The position numbers were made by a program, and so were the translations under genes. This document shows, one piece after another, positions 1 through 9,490 of a DNA stretch of 64,000 nucleotides. This DNA comes from Lycocorax pyrrhopterus obiensis (Eukaryota > Chordata > Aves > Passeriformes > Paradisaeidae), in the NCBI GenBank assembly GCA_014706295.1, contig JACSVZ010000002.1:59047617-59111616 (forward strand), in the 5' to 3' direction. A model generated the notes under the pieces. That model ran no database searches, was not told the DNA's origin, and worked only from the letters and a program-made list of their open reading frames with translations. The stretch's first letter is position 1. Every line of letters starts with the position of its first letter.

Positions 1-1078
1 TCTGGAGTGGCTGGATCCATTTTCCATCAGCGTGCATTTTACTTTCAAGGTGACATAACAGTAAATGCCTCCGGTCTGAGGATGATCACCCTCTTTTCTG
101 CTCGTGGCAGTGGGGCACAAACCATCCAGCCCCTGGGCAACAGCACATGGGAAGAGCTGCTTCCAGGAGAGCTCAGCCTTCAGCTCAAAGGCAGCACTTC
201 ATGGGGGAAAGTACTGTCTTAGTAGCTGAAGTTCTCAACCACATTTAATGACCACGGTGCTGGGAAATAAGCCCAAACATTTAGTGTCAAGCTTGGAATT
301 GGTAAAACTAGAGAGGGCATGAATTCTTCAAAACATCCTCAACCCCTTAGACTGCATTTCAGCACGTATGTGAAGAAAATGTGAATGTCCTCCTCTACCA
401 TTTTTCAGATGAGCTCTCACTCACATACAATTAATCCTAGGAAAGTGAACTGCTTGCACAAAAAAGGGACTAAACCCTTAGGAAATTGATGAACTAAAGA
501 ATAAACAAAATATCTGTAATACTTGATTTTCAAGGGCATGAATCATCCACAGCTTACGCTTGAGAATACTAAGCAGGTCTGAAAATTGGGACAATTGCTC
601 CGTTTCTGCTGTTAAGTTGCTGCCTCAGCTTCCCTGGCCTTTACATCACCCTATAGCATCAAAATACTTTAGATGTGGTTTTTACATTGGTGCACTGAGA
701 ATTCATTCAAATTGTTAAAGTACCTCTAGGGAAAATCGATCTGTTAGCTCTAAACCTAACCTCAAAACATTAAGCCACAAGAAAGGCTGGTTTTTATCCC
801 TGGAGTAGCTAGTTTCTCATCTGGTTAGACATGTCAGAAAACAAATCTGTTGGGTAAGGCTATCTGCTGGTGTGAACTGGCTAAGTAAGCTGGGCTGGCA
901 GGGCAGAATTTGGCCCAATCTTCCCTCAGTTTTAAGTGACAGTATGTGCTCTACCCAGCCAGCCCTCCACATCATATGTACTGAACACAATACCTGCATA
1001 TCTGCTGGAGTGATTTTGCCTGTCACCTTCCCTGAGGAGACAACAATGCAAAACACACTTTACCCCGAGAAAAGCTGC
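1..1078 (-). other. Intron of KCNG2 (start of the S1-S2 linker intron)
   Basis: No second channel exon is visible: the expected S2 sequence (Cys-rich linker, then a helix with VAWFS-like text) does not appear on either strand. No repeat is recognised. The small ORFs here have no recognisable domains. Confidence 0.7.
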
Positions 1079-1084
1079 ACTTAC
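1079..1084 (-). other. KCNG2: Splice donor after the KCNG2 S1-coding exon
   Basis: The minus strand reads GATCGG then GTAAGTGC, a near-consensus donor. It falls in phase 0 in the S1-S2 linker right after EEEDR, the position where I recall KCNG-family genes being interrupted. The open frame beyond it loses all resemblance to the channel. Confidence 0.85.
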
Positions 1085-1840
1085 CCGATCCTCTTCTTCT
1101 CTGACATCTGGCATGGTGCCGATGCAGAGGCTGACAGCAGTGATGGCAACAAAAGAGACTGAAATACAAGCAAAGATCTTTCCTGGGATCCCTGAGTGGG
1201 GGTTCTCCACCATATCCCTGAGCTTCCGCATGCACAAACTCAGTCGGCTGTTGTCCTGGAAGGCACATTGCGTAGCTTCATTAAATACCATCTCCCTTTC
1301 AAACAGCCTGGCCTCAGCTGCCTCTTCCTCCTTCTGTCGCAACCTCTTTTTGCAGCACCACTCCAGGTGGTCCTCTTCTATCCCCCAGTACACAAGCTCC
1401 TCCTGGAACGAGAGAGCGCACATCTCCCTGAGAAGCCTCAGCTTCCCAGCTGTCAGGAATGTCATGATCGTTCTGAAGGCACTAGGATTACGGTCAAAAA
1501 AAAATTCATTGCAGCTAACGTCATAATCATCGCAGATGTCCATGATCTCATCGTAATTGTTGCAAGATTTTAGCTTCCCAAGCCTGGTCAAGGGGCAGTT
1601 CTCCAACGTGGTCCAGGGAACTTTGTATTTAATACCACCCACATTGATGATCACAAACCTGGACCGGTCATCCAAGCGGGCTAAGCAGCACAAGTCTTCT
1701 CCAGGATGCAGAAGTTTGGCCTTTTTGTAGAATAATCCTTTCTTGGTTTGCACTTCACACAGGTTTTCCAAGTTGTTGAAGGAACGGGAGCTGAACTCAG
1801 GATCCGCATTCCCAGTGAGCAATGCCATTTCGTGGTACAT
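1085..1840 (-). CDS. KCNG2: KCNG2 (Kv6.2) first coding exon, partial
   Basis: This is a modifier (electrically silent) alpha subunit of voltage-gated K+ channels; the family does not form channels alone but joins Kv2 subunits in the plasma membrane. The exon encodes 252 residues, counting from the ATG at 1840. Residues 61-163 form the T1 domain, seen as INVGGIKY, DDYDV, NEFFFDRNPSAF, MCALSFQEEL and YWGIEEDHLE. Residues 219-243 are S1. In the T1 zinc-site region the CC pair (162-163) and C141 are present, but the His of Kv2 is Arg135, as I recall for other KCNG members. The run EEEAAEAR and the S1 text FACISVSFVA resemble KCNG2 more than KCNG1 or KCNG4. The frame runs open to 932, but the exon must stop at 1085, where GTAAGT follows in phase 0 after EEEDR. 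The second ATG (1828) has the better Kozak context and gives MALLTG, like the MTLLPG start of KCNG1. The remaining exon(s) lie beyond the left edge. Confidence 0.93.
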
Positions 1841-1908
1841 CTGTTGAGTCCATAGGGAGGTTGAGGCTACTCACACAAAAGCATCTGGAGCTTGACCATG
1901 AAGTCTAT
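1841..1908 (-). other. KCNG2: Probable 5' UTR part of the KCNG2 coding exon
   Basis: On the minus strand a good acceptor (ttctgttttacag) ends at 1909, so the exon most likely starts at 1908 and carries 68 untranslated bases before the ATG at 1840. This stretch contains a short upstream ORF (1867-1899). A second, weaker AG acceptor (ctcaacag) sits immediately before the ATG, at 1841-1842, and could replace the first. Which acceptor is used cannot be decided from sequence alone. Confidence 0.6.
1867..1899 (-). promoter_or_regulatory. Upstream ORF in the KCNG2 leader
   Basis: Ten codons (MVKLQMLLCE) followed by TAG lie wholly inside the inferred 5' UTR. The uORF ends 26 bases before the first main ATG. 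Its ATG has G at +4 but T at -3 (ttcATGG), so initiation would be moderate. If present in the mRNA it could reduce translation of the channel subunit. It is relevant only if the acceptor at 1909 is used. Confidence 0.4.
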
Positions 1909-4900
1909 CTGTAAAACAGAATTTTAAAATTACAAGAAAAGTAGGGCACTCTTAGATGATAATAATCTTATCCTCTCACTCCCAAGAAACTCTTCTCTAT
2001 GGCATTACTTTTTGCCCCATTATTTTAGGACTATCTTTGTTTGATAGTTGCTTGGGGAAAGAACTTACGCTACAATCAGGTCAGAAGCCATGCTGTTACT
2101 TCTAGAGGGTTTAGCTACTGATTGAATGGAAACAAAACCAGTATTACCATTTTCAGAAATTTCTAGAGGTTCAAGCTATATCCTGGACATCAATGCATAC
2201 TAGAAGAGATTTGGATAAATGGCAATTTACGGTTTAGCAACTTAATAAAAAAACTTAGTTGCAAATAGTTTTTTGATTATTTTGGCCCATCAACATTATG
2301 TTCGTATTACAAAAAGCCTATAGGGTGAGGATAAAATGGACACTTACAGTATAGTCAGAAATGTGACGGCAGAAATGTGGGTAATTCCCAACCTAAATTC
2401 ACCAAGCCTAGGTAGCAACAGCAATGAATATGTGGGAGCCGAGGGCATGCTGAGTCTGAGCTGAAACCAGAGCTTGCCTGGGACCCTGGAACTGCTGGAA
2501 GCTCTGCTGTGGGCTTGGCTGCAGTTGTGGACAGGGTTCCAAGCAGCCTGTCAGCAGCTCTGAAACAGGACACCAAACCTCAGAATGAAGCCAAGCTGGA
2601 AGCGACCTGGTTGCTGCTCTTACTTCTGGATAGCGCAGAACCCAACTGGTCGCATTTAGAAGGAATTATGTATAATTCCAGGATTTAATTTGTGCCTCCT
2701 GCTTACCCCTCCTTTACCACACCACAATCCACACTGCTTCCTTACTGTCTCTAAAGCTCATTGCATGCTTTCTTCAAAGCTGTCTCTCCAAAGCAATACT
2801 GGGATGTCTTGAAATGCTACCATGTAATCACATTTGTGAATCACCCAAAACTTCCCGAATGGCTCAAATACGAAGTAGGAAACAAGAAGACAGTGTAGGA
2901 TGACTGGGTCTCCACACAAAGACTTGGGCTGGGAATGGATGCAGTGATGGGGAACAATTTTAAGCAGAGGATGGAGAAACCGAGAAAGAGCTGACTAGTG
3001 AAGGATAAACTGACATTTTTGATGACAGAATGGTAATCATGAAGCAGTAACTCCATAATTTATAAGCAACATTCTCCAATTCCCTCTGAATCTCATGCCT
3101 CAACTGGGAGAGAACAACAAACAAATGGGTGCTAGGAAAAACTGGAGAGGACACACATTCAAACACATTCTCAGAGGAGCGTCTTCCTTTATCTTTAATC
3201 AGCTCACTAACTCTTAGCTCATTAGACTCAGTCAAAACGATCTGTGACAGAGAGTGGTGAACACTTCTAGTCACAGCCCTGAATCACCCTCTAAACACTC
3301 TCACCAACCACTCTCAAACAACAACACTGCAGTAACGGTGGTACTTTTGCTTCAACATTTCTATGAGGATCCAGTCCCTGAATTTCAGAACAACACTTAG
3401 ATATTTGTAAAAAGCCAGAGAATGGTTGGTTTATGCGCAAAAAGCTACAGTCACCTAAAGATACTTTTCAGCACTGTGAAAATTTCAGAAGAGCTAACGA
3501 TGCCAAAATCTCTCCAATTTCACTTTGGGGAAGAGAAGTAATTGTTCAAACATCCGTTTCTACAGGGCAACATGAGCAACAGAGAAAAGCTCCTTCATCT
3601 GGCTAAGGGCCAGTAAAGGGCAACAAGCACTCTGAGGAATGGGTGCTTTTACAGCACAGGCTCTAGTGCAGCTGGGATTGCAAATACCATTACTGTCACA
3701 GCGAGAGCGCACTGTCAGCACAGCATATGCTTTAAGGATTTGGTCTCTTGTTGCTTTCTCTTGGTAAGATAAAATATTCACTGTCACTACTGAGGGCTCT
3801 GCGCTTTTGTTTTCATGCCTCACTTGTTCCACAAGTCAACCTACTAAAAGGAGTTTACATTGTTTTGACATCAAGGCCAGGATTTGTTTTTTCTCCTCTC
3901 CCCCGTGTAGCAGGTTGTTGCATAAAGGGGCCAGATACATTTCACAGAACTGTTTTGAATCTGATCTTACATGCACTTCTTCCTCCTTCTAAGCAGCAGC
4001 TAGCTCAATGTGAAAATCTAGCATGTTGTTTGCTACAAAGTCTCTGCATTACAGAGGGTTAATCTTTTATTTTGTGGCTATAAAATAATGTTGCTTAAAT
4101 CTAAAGTGTAAGGAAGCAGCTTTTCCTTTTCCTTTCCTCTCTCTCCTTTTTTTTTTTTTTTTTTGTAATCATCAGTGGATAAATAGGACGTAAGAGAGAA
4201 GTAGTCATAGAAGTAGAAAATAATACTGCCTGTGGTTTAACAGGTTGATTTTGGACAGTGCTGGTAGCACCAGATGCTGGAGTTTAGTAACTAAAGTGAA
4301 TTATCTGACATCACACTTCGACATCCCAGAATCCATACTAGTTGGCAGCATTCGTTTTGAAAATCTCATATTTAATCTCAGATTAAAAGATAAGCATGTG
4401 AAGACAGTTGTATTTATTATTCTCCTTGGCACTTCCACCTTGTGAGCTGGCTGCCCAAGACCGGGCTCAGATGTCAATGGAACAGCTTGTGGTACCACTT
4501 TAAATGTCCTATAGAAAAACAAAATACTGTGGGCTCCCAATTTGGCATCTATCCTGAGAAGTAAAACAAGCCTGTAAGGTCTGCTTCTGATCTTATGTGC
4601 ATGGAATGTATCATGACTTTCAGTAAATATTAAAGGGTGTTTCAAAATTATGTGTGTCTTAAAATACTTTCTGCATGCCAGGGTTATCTAATGTATGCAC
4701 ATGCCTGCAGTAAAGCATCCCATTGAAGATTAACATTAAAAGCCAATACTTCCAGAAATGATACTACATTATCATCCAGTTGGCATTTCTACTATTTAAT
4801 CTGACACATGGGCGCATGAAAGACTATTAAAACACAGTCTGGAATAAGCTGCCCATCACAGGGATGAAGGACAGAATTTGACTCTATATTTGTTGTTCAT

Positions 4901-5690
4901 AATTTCGAAGTGCTGCGGGAGAAATGCTGTATGAATATTTCAGTTTGAGGACCATATACAGGGTGGGTCATACATAGTGTGGATTCTGGGTTTTTTTTTA
5001 AGTATAGTCAAAATTTTTATTCACTAAGAAGTGCTTTCTTTGGCCATCTATGTATGCACATGTATGTATCTACACACACATACACAAGTTCAGCCACATT
5101 CCGTCAATAGCAGACAGCTGAGATCTTCAAAATACAGGTATTTCTCATCAAAGATTTTAAAGATTCAATAAATGTCAGAAGCACACAACTGCTTCATATT
5201 CTTCTTTTCCTGAATTATTTCCTCAGCGGAGAGAGGGCTATTTCCCTGCTTACTGCCTTTTCACTTTGCCCACTTCCAGAACTGCTCTTCACACAAGTAT
5301 TTCTCATTATCCCATTCTATCAGTATTGCTGCATCTAAGTCATATCTGATTTTGCACGTGGCTCCCCTGGTCTCAAGTTGCCTTGGATAAGAATGAAAAA
5401 TGAAGCAAAATCATCCCTACCAACAGGCTGACCAGCCTGGCGAGGAGAGCTTGAAAATGGTGATGAAGGGGAGGTAGTGGTAGAGCAGAGACTGCAGGGT
5501 CTGGCCAGGAGAGACCTCGTGAGGAAGGGTGGCCACAGAAATCGTGTGCACATAAATGAGGGTACAGAAAAGCGCCATGGGCAGAGCGCTCACACCTCTT
5601 CTGAGAAACCAGCCTGACCAGGTGGCTCTGAAGGGCCTGCACACTAAAGCAGGCACCCGGGGAAAAACAGGGAGAGTTCTTTGTGCAGTT
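1909..5690 (-). other. Inferred KCNG2 5' intron, no gene seen
   Basis: AT-rich unique-looking DNA on the transcribed side of the acceptor at 1909-1911. A poly-T run lies at 4147-4164 and a CA-rich patch near 5070-5090. ORFs up to about 126 aa are present, but none shows a domain, a coherent splice frame or a repeat-derived protein. I see nothing else. Confidence 0.5.
4147..4164. repeat. Poly-T tract
   Basis: Eighteen consecutive T, preceded by a CT-rich stretch from about 4122. This is simple sequence with no further structure. Confidence 0.9.
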
Positions 5691-5694
5691 GCAC

Positions 5695-5898
5695 AGAAGA
5701 AAACTGTTACTCTGAGGGTGGTCAAACACTGACACAGAATGCTAAGAGAGGTGGTGGAGTCTCTTTCTTTGGGGATATTCAAAACCCATCTAGACACAGT
5801 CCCAAGTAACCTGTTCTAGCTGATGCCACTTTTAGCAGTGGGAGATAAATCAGATGAACTGTGGAGGTCCCTTTCTACTTCAACTATTCCATGATTTT
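5695..5898 (+). mobile_element. CR1 LINE 3'-end fragment
   Basis: It reads like the avian CR1 3' terminus in plus orientation: a text on contrasting gains with 'ctgagggtggtcaaacactg', a 'ggtggtggagtctc' segment, 'gatattcaaaaccc', then 'gaggtccctttctacttcaac' and a decayed ATTCYATGATTYT tail at 5886-5898. Divergence is substantial, so this is an old 5'-truncated copy. The 300 bases upstream may or may not belong to the same insertion. Confidence 0.8.
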
Positions 5899-6673
5899 GG
5901 GAACAGTCTCTTTTTAACACTGCTGTAAATTACAAAGTATTGAAGGTTCACATTTATGCTACAGTAGCAAGAGGAAACCATGAGACCTTTTAGTAATTAA
6001 TGTTTTAAGATTTCCTTTGTGAAATGAAACACATTTTGACAGAGAACAGGTAATTGTGTCATAATTTAAAGCCACAAACATGAAACATACATTAGGGTGA
6101 CCACAAGACGTTTTCTTTCAATTGCAATGAGAGTTGAGTCAGTGAATCTGTTCTGCAGTGCTCAGCCTTTCTAGTCACAGATGTGCTGAAACCTGACATT
6201 GCTGCCTGGGACCAAAGCAGTTCCCACTTCTTACTGTGACGTGATTTATAAATCACAGCACACACAATCACTTTAGTACTAAACCTTACGCATGCACACA
6301 TTTGGTGATATTACAGCTAACACTGCGGACCAAGAGGCTTAGGAGATCCAGGTTATTCTTGTACTTATTACAATCCAGTAGAACTTGGACTCCCAATAAT
6401 GAATCCCCACTAGTCGCTGTGGAAACATGGAGAGGAGAGTACCTGCCCATGAGGCTTACAAAATGCAAAATGGATGGGGTGTGAGAAATACACATATTTA
6501 AAAACAAAACAAAACAAAACAAACCCCAACAAAACAAAACTGAAAAGGAGACTGGGAGGATATGGTAAAACAGATGCAGCTTAGCCTAGAAGGCAGACTC
6601 CATGGGATTTGGGTGATTAGCTTCTGAGTTTGTCCACACTCAACATGATTATGGCTCCCTACATACTCATTAT
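5899..6673 (-). other. Inferred intron DNA with an (AAAAC)n repeat
   Basis: Unique-looking intronic sequence between two CR1 fragments. The only structure seen is the AAAAC-type simple repeat at 6500-6540. Confidence 0.5.
6500..6540. repeat. (AAAAC)n simple repeat
   Basis: About eight AAAAC units interrupted once by CCCC near 6524-6527. Slippage-type microsatellite. Confidence 0.9.
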
Positions 6674-6995
6674 CACAGAATCGTAGTCTTTTATGTTGGA
6701 AAAGACCCTTAGGGGATCACTGAGTCCAGCCATTACCCTGACACTGCCAAGTTCACCACTAAACCATGTCCCAAAGCACCACATCTATGGTCTTTTAAAT
6801 ACCTCCAGGAATGGTGACTCGTACACTTCCCTGGGCAGCCTATTCCAATGCCTGACCACCTTATCAGTGAAGAAATGCTTCCTAATATCCAGTCTAAACC
6901 TCCCCTGGCACAACTTCAGGCCGTTTCCTCCTGTCCTGTCTCTTGATACTCAGGAGAAGAGACCGAACTGCACCTCGCTACACCCTCCTTTCAGG
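6674..6995 (-). mobile_element. CR1 LINE 3'-end fragment, minus orientation
   Basis: The left end reads 'cacagaatcgtag', the complement of the CR1 ATTCTATGATTCT tail. It continues with the standard minus-strand CR1 blocks: 'gttggaaaagaccctta', 'gacactgccaagttcacc', 'actaaaccatgtcccaaag', 'ggcagcctattccaatgc' and 'ctacaccctcctttcag'. The region corresponds to the 3' part of CR1 ORF2 plus the tail and is broken by stops in the coding direction. It forms an inverted partner to the copy at 9242-9490. Confidence 0.93.
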
Positions 6996-9241
6996 GGAAC
7001 TACAACTTGGACACAGTCAAATTTTACATATTTCCGTATTTCTTATCAGTAAACTTTGATACCCCTAACCTCCTAAGCCCCTGCTTAGGGAAGGCCATAG
7101 CCAAAGAAGTTGAAAAGGTACTAGAATTTTGAACAGCCCTTCATTTTGTCTGTTTCTTCATCAGAGTAACAGGAAGCAGTGACACCACCTTACGCATCTA
7201 GCTGAGATGTCCCCATCTAATAGAGAAAGAAGGGTTTCTTGTATAGGTATGGAGTACAATAGCCAAGATAGTCTTCTCCAGAGAGTATTTTGGGGGTCTT
7301 GAGGAGGATGCTGAATTAGTCAGTCCAAGAGGCCCAGGAGACTCATGCTGTAACGAAGGCTGCAAAATTCAGCACGTGAAGCTGGACATTGTGCATACTC
7401 TGAGCGTACATTTTCCTTAATATTTCCATTAATTCAGTGGAGGAAAAAAGTAATAATTTTCTTCTCTGAACATCCCTCATCACATTTATGCCACACTATA
7501 TAATTAGCTGAAACAATTCAATTTGTTAAATGAAAACATTAACTTGACTCAACATTAATTATTCTGACATGCGTCCATAGCTGTTTGTCTCCATTAGACA
7601 GATTATGAGTTATCTCGTGTCACTGCACCTGCCAGAGTTCTATAGTGAAAGTATGAACACTGTGACATCTTTAAGAAATCAGAGATTTGGTTCAACTACC
7701 TACGTGAAGGTATGGGATCCTCACCTGTAACTTCATAGCTAAACCCAATCTTATTCTGCACTTCCACAAGCTTTCAGTGCCCATTTATCTTTGTACTCTA
7801 AATAGAATCGAACCCTTATTTCTGTAAAGCTATTTGCACATTTCAGTGGCACAGCAGACAAAGGCAGACATGCTAGGTAAAATACAGACAGAGGAAGCAC
7901 CACTTGTTTTTGCATTCTACCCAGAATCACAGAATTCTGTTCAGGCTAGCAAGCTTCAAGATTTCACAAAGGTCCTAAAACACGTATTTCACTTAAACAG
8001 AATTATCAATTAAAAACAAGCAGAGACTGCAAGGATTAGGCAGAAAAGTTTTTCTCCACAGAATACTTACAGTATTTTACTTACAATAAAACAAAGCATC
8101 ATGTTCAAACCACGCTTTACTTGTTTAGGTGAATTAACCCTCGGTTGGTTACAAGAAAAACAAATTTGTAAAATGTGCTTTCATCCTCAGCTCGTATTTC
8201 CTGAACAACTGAACAGACTCTAGATATGCACCAAGTGGGTGATGTGCTAAAGGGAAGAGACTTCAGAGCAGAGCTGTACCTCCCAGACTCTGGGAAGATT
8301 AGACTGGACATGGAGATTTGTTTGATCCAGTTCCTGTTAACTGCAACCTTGGATTAAGTACACAGTGTCAAGAGCCTAAAATTAAAATGTATTCTGTCTG
8401 CACTTGCTTGGTCAGTGTTTGAGCCCTGTGAACAGGGTACCCTTGACCCTTACTGGCAGCCACTAGATGGTGAAGTTTTTATTCTTCCATGAATCACACA
8501 CAAGTTTATTTTAGGAGCCTTACTGATTAATCCTGTTAGTATTCTGTTTAATCAGCCAGTCAGATAAGGTACTATGAGTTAGTTGCCAATCTGAAATACT
8601 TCTTTCCCTGTTTTTAGATTGGTGTATTTCAGAATAAAAACAATCAAAATCCAGTTTTTAAAGTATCTGCTCTAGTCATGATTACATACCCAACAGCTGG
8701 CCTAAGATACAATGTGAATGGCACTATCAAATGCAAAAGCGACAGACTCTGTAGTATTTTAAAACAGCATTGTTTATCCCTCTCACCCAGGAAATTAAAC
8801 AGATTGTCTCATTTCTGCTGCCAAAATTCTGGAAGCATGAAAAACCAAACAAGTTTTGGTGTCTTTGAAAAGCACAGAATTATCAGTCAAGTGCTCCAGT
8901 TGGTCTGCAGATCACTGCGGGGGAAAAAGCAGATTTTAACATGAGCTCTGGTCCTCTCCTAACAGTGCTCTTTTCTCTCTGATCCATTCTACTGGTTTTT
9001 GCAATTCTATACTTAGCAGCTTCCCACCCACATGATTAATATGCTTGATTTCGTACAGAGTATAGCAACTAGATTTCTGACTAGAAGTAATAAGGTTTGA
9101 CTGTGTGATGCCACTCTTGGCCCAGTTTCACATTCAGAAGTTCATAAAGATTTGCTGGGGCACTTTTCCTGTCCTGGCGTCTTTTTAGGGGCCATTCACA
9201 GGTTTGTATGAATGGTTGTTAGATACATACGATTGAATGTG
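6996..9241 (-). other. Inferred intron DNA, nothing recognised
   Basis: AT-rich sequence with no ORF above about 90 aa, no repeat family recognised, and no clear splice-bounded exon. Confidence 0.5.
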
Positions 9242-9490
9242 AAAGGATGAGAGAAAACAGCCTCAAATTGCACCAGGAGAAGTTTAGACTGGGTATTAGG
9301 AAAAATTTCTTCACTGGAAGACTTATCAAGCATTGGGACAGGCTGCTGAGGGAAATGGTTGAGTCCACATCCCTGGAGACCTTGAAGACATGGCACCTAG
9401 GGACATGGTTTAGTGGTGAACTTGGCAGTGTTGGGTTAACGGTTGGACTCAGTGATCCTAAGGATCTTTTCAAACCTAAATGATTCTACG
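9242..9490 (+). mobile_element. CR1 LINE 3'-end fragment, plus orientation
   Basis: Sense CR1 text is clear: 'cctcaaattgcaccagg', 'gtttagactgggtattagg', 'aaaaatttcttcactgg', 'catccctggagacc', 'ggtttagtggtgaacttgg', then the tail 'aaacctaaatgattct'. Translated as ORF2 it contains RLGIRKNFFT, the conserved C-terminal stretch of avian CR1 ORF2. It is severely 5'-truncated and opposite in orientation to the fragment at 6674-6995. Confidence 0.93.

Noticed and set aside
932..1084. Last 50 codons of the minus-strand ORF continuing beyond EEEDR
   Set aside because: They lie past a consensus GTAAGT donor and lose all resemblance to K+ channels, so they are read-through into intron.
1113..1573. Plus-strand ORFs of 137 and 125 aa opposite KCNG2
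   Set aside because: They are antisense shadows of the conserved T1-S1 coding sequence.
1085..1840. Assignment to KCNG1 or KCNG4 instead of KCNG2
   Set aside because: The T1 domain is shared by the family, but EEEAAEAR after the CC pair and the S1 text fit KCNG2 best as I remember the paralogues. An alignment should confirm it.
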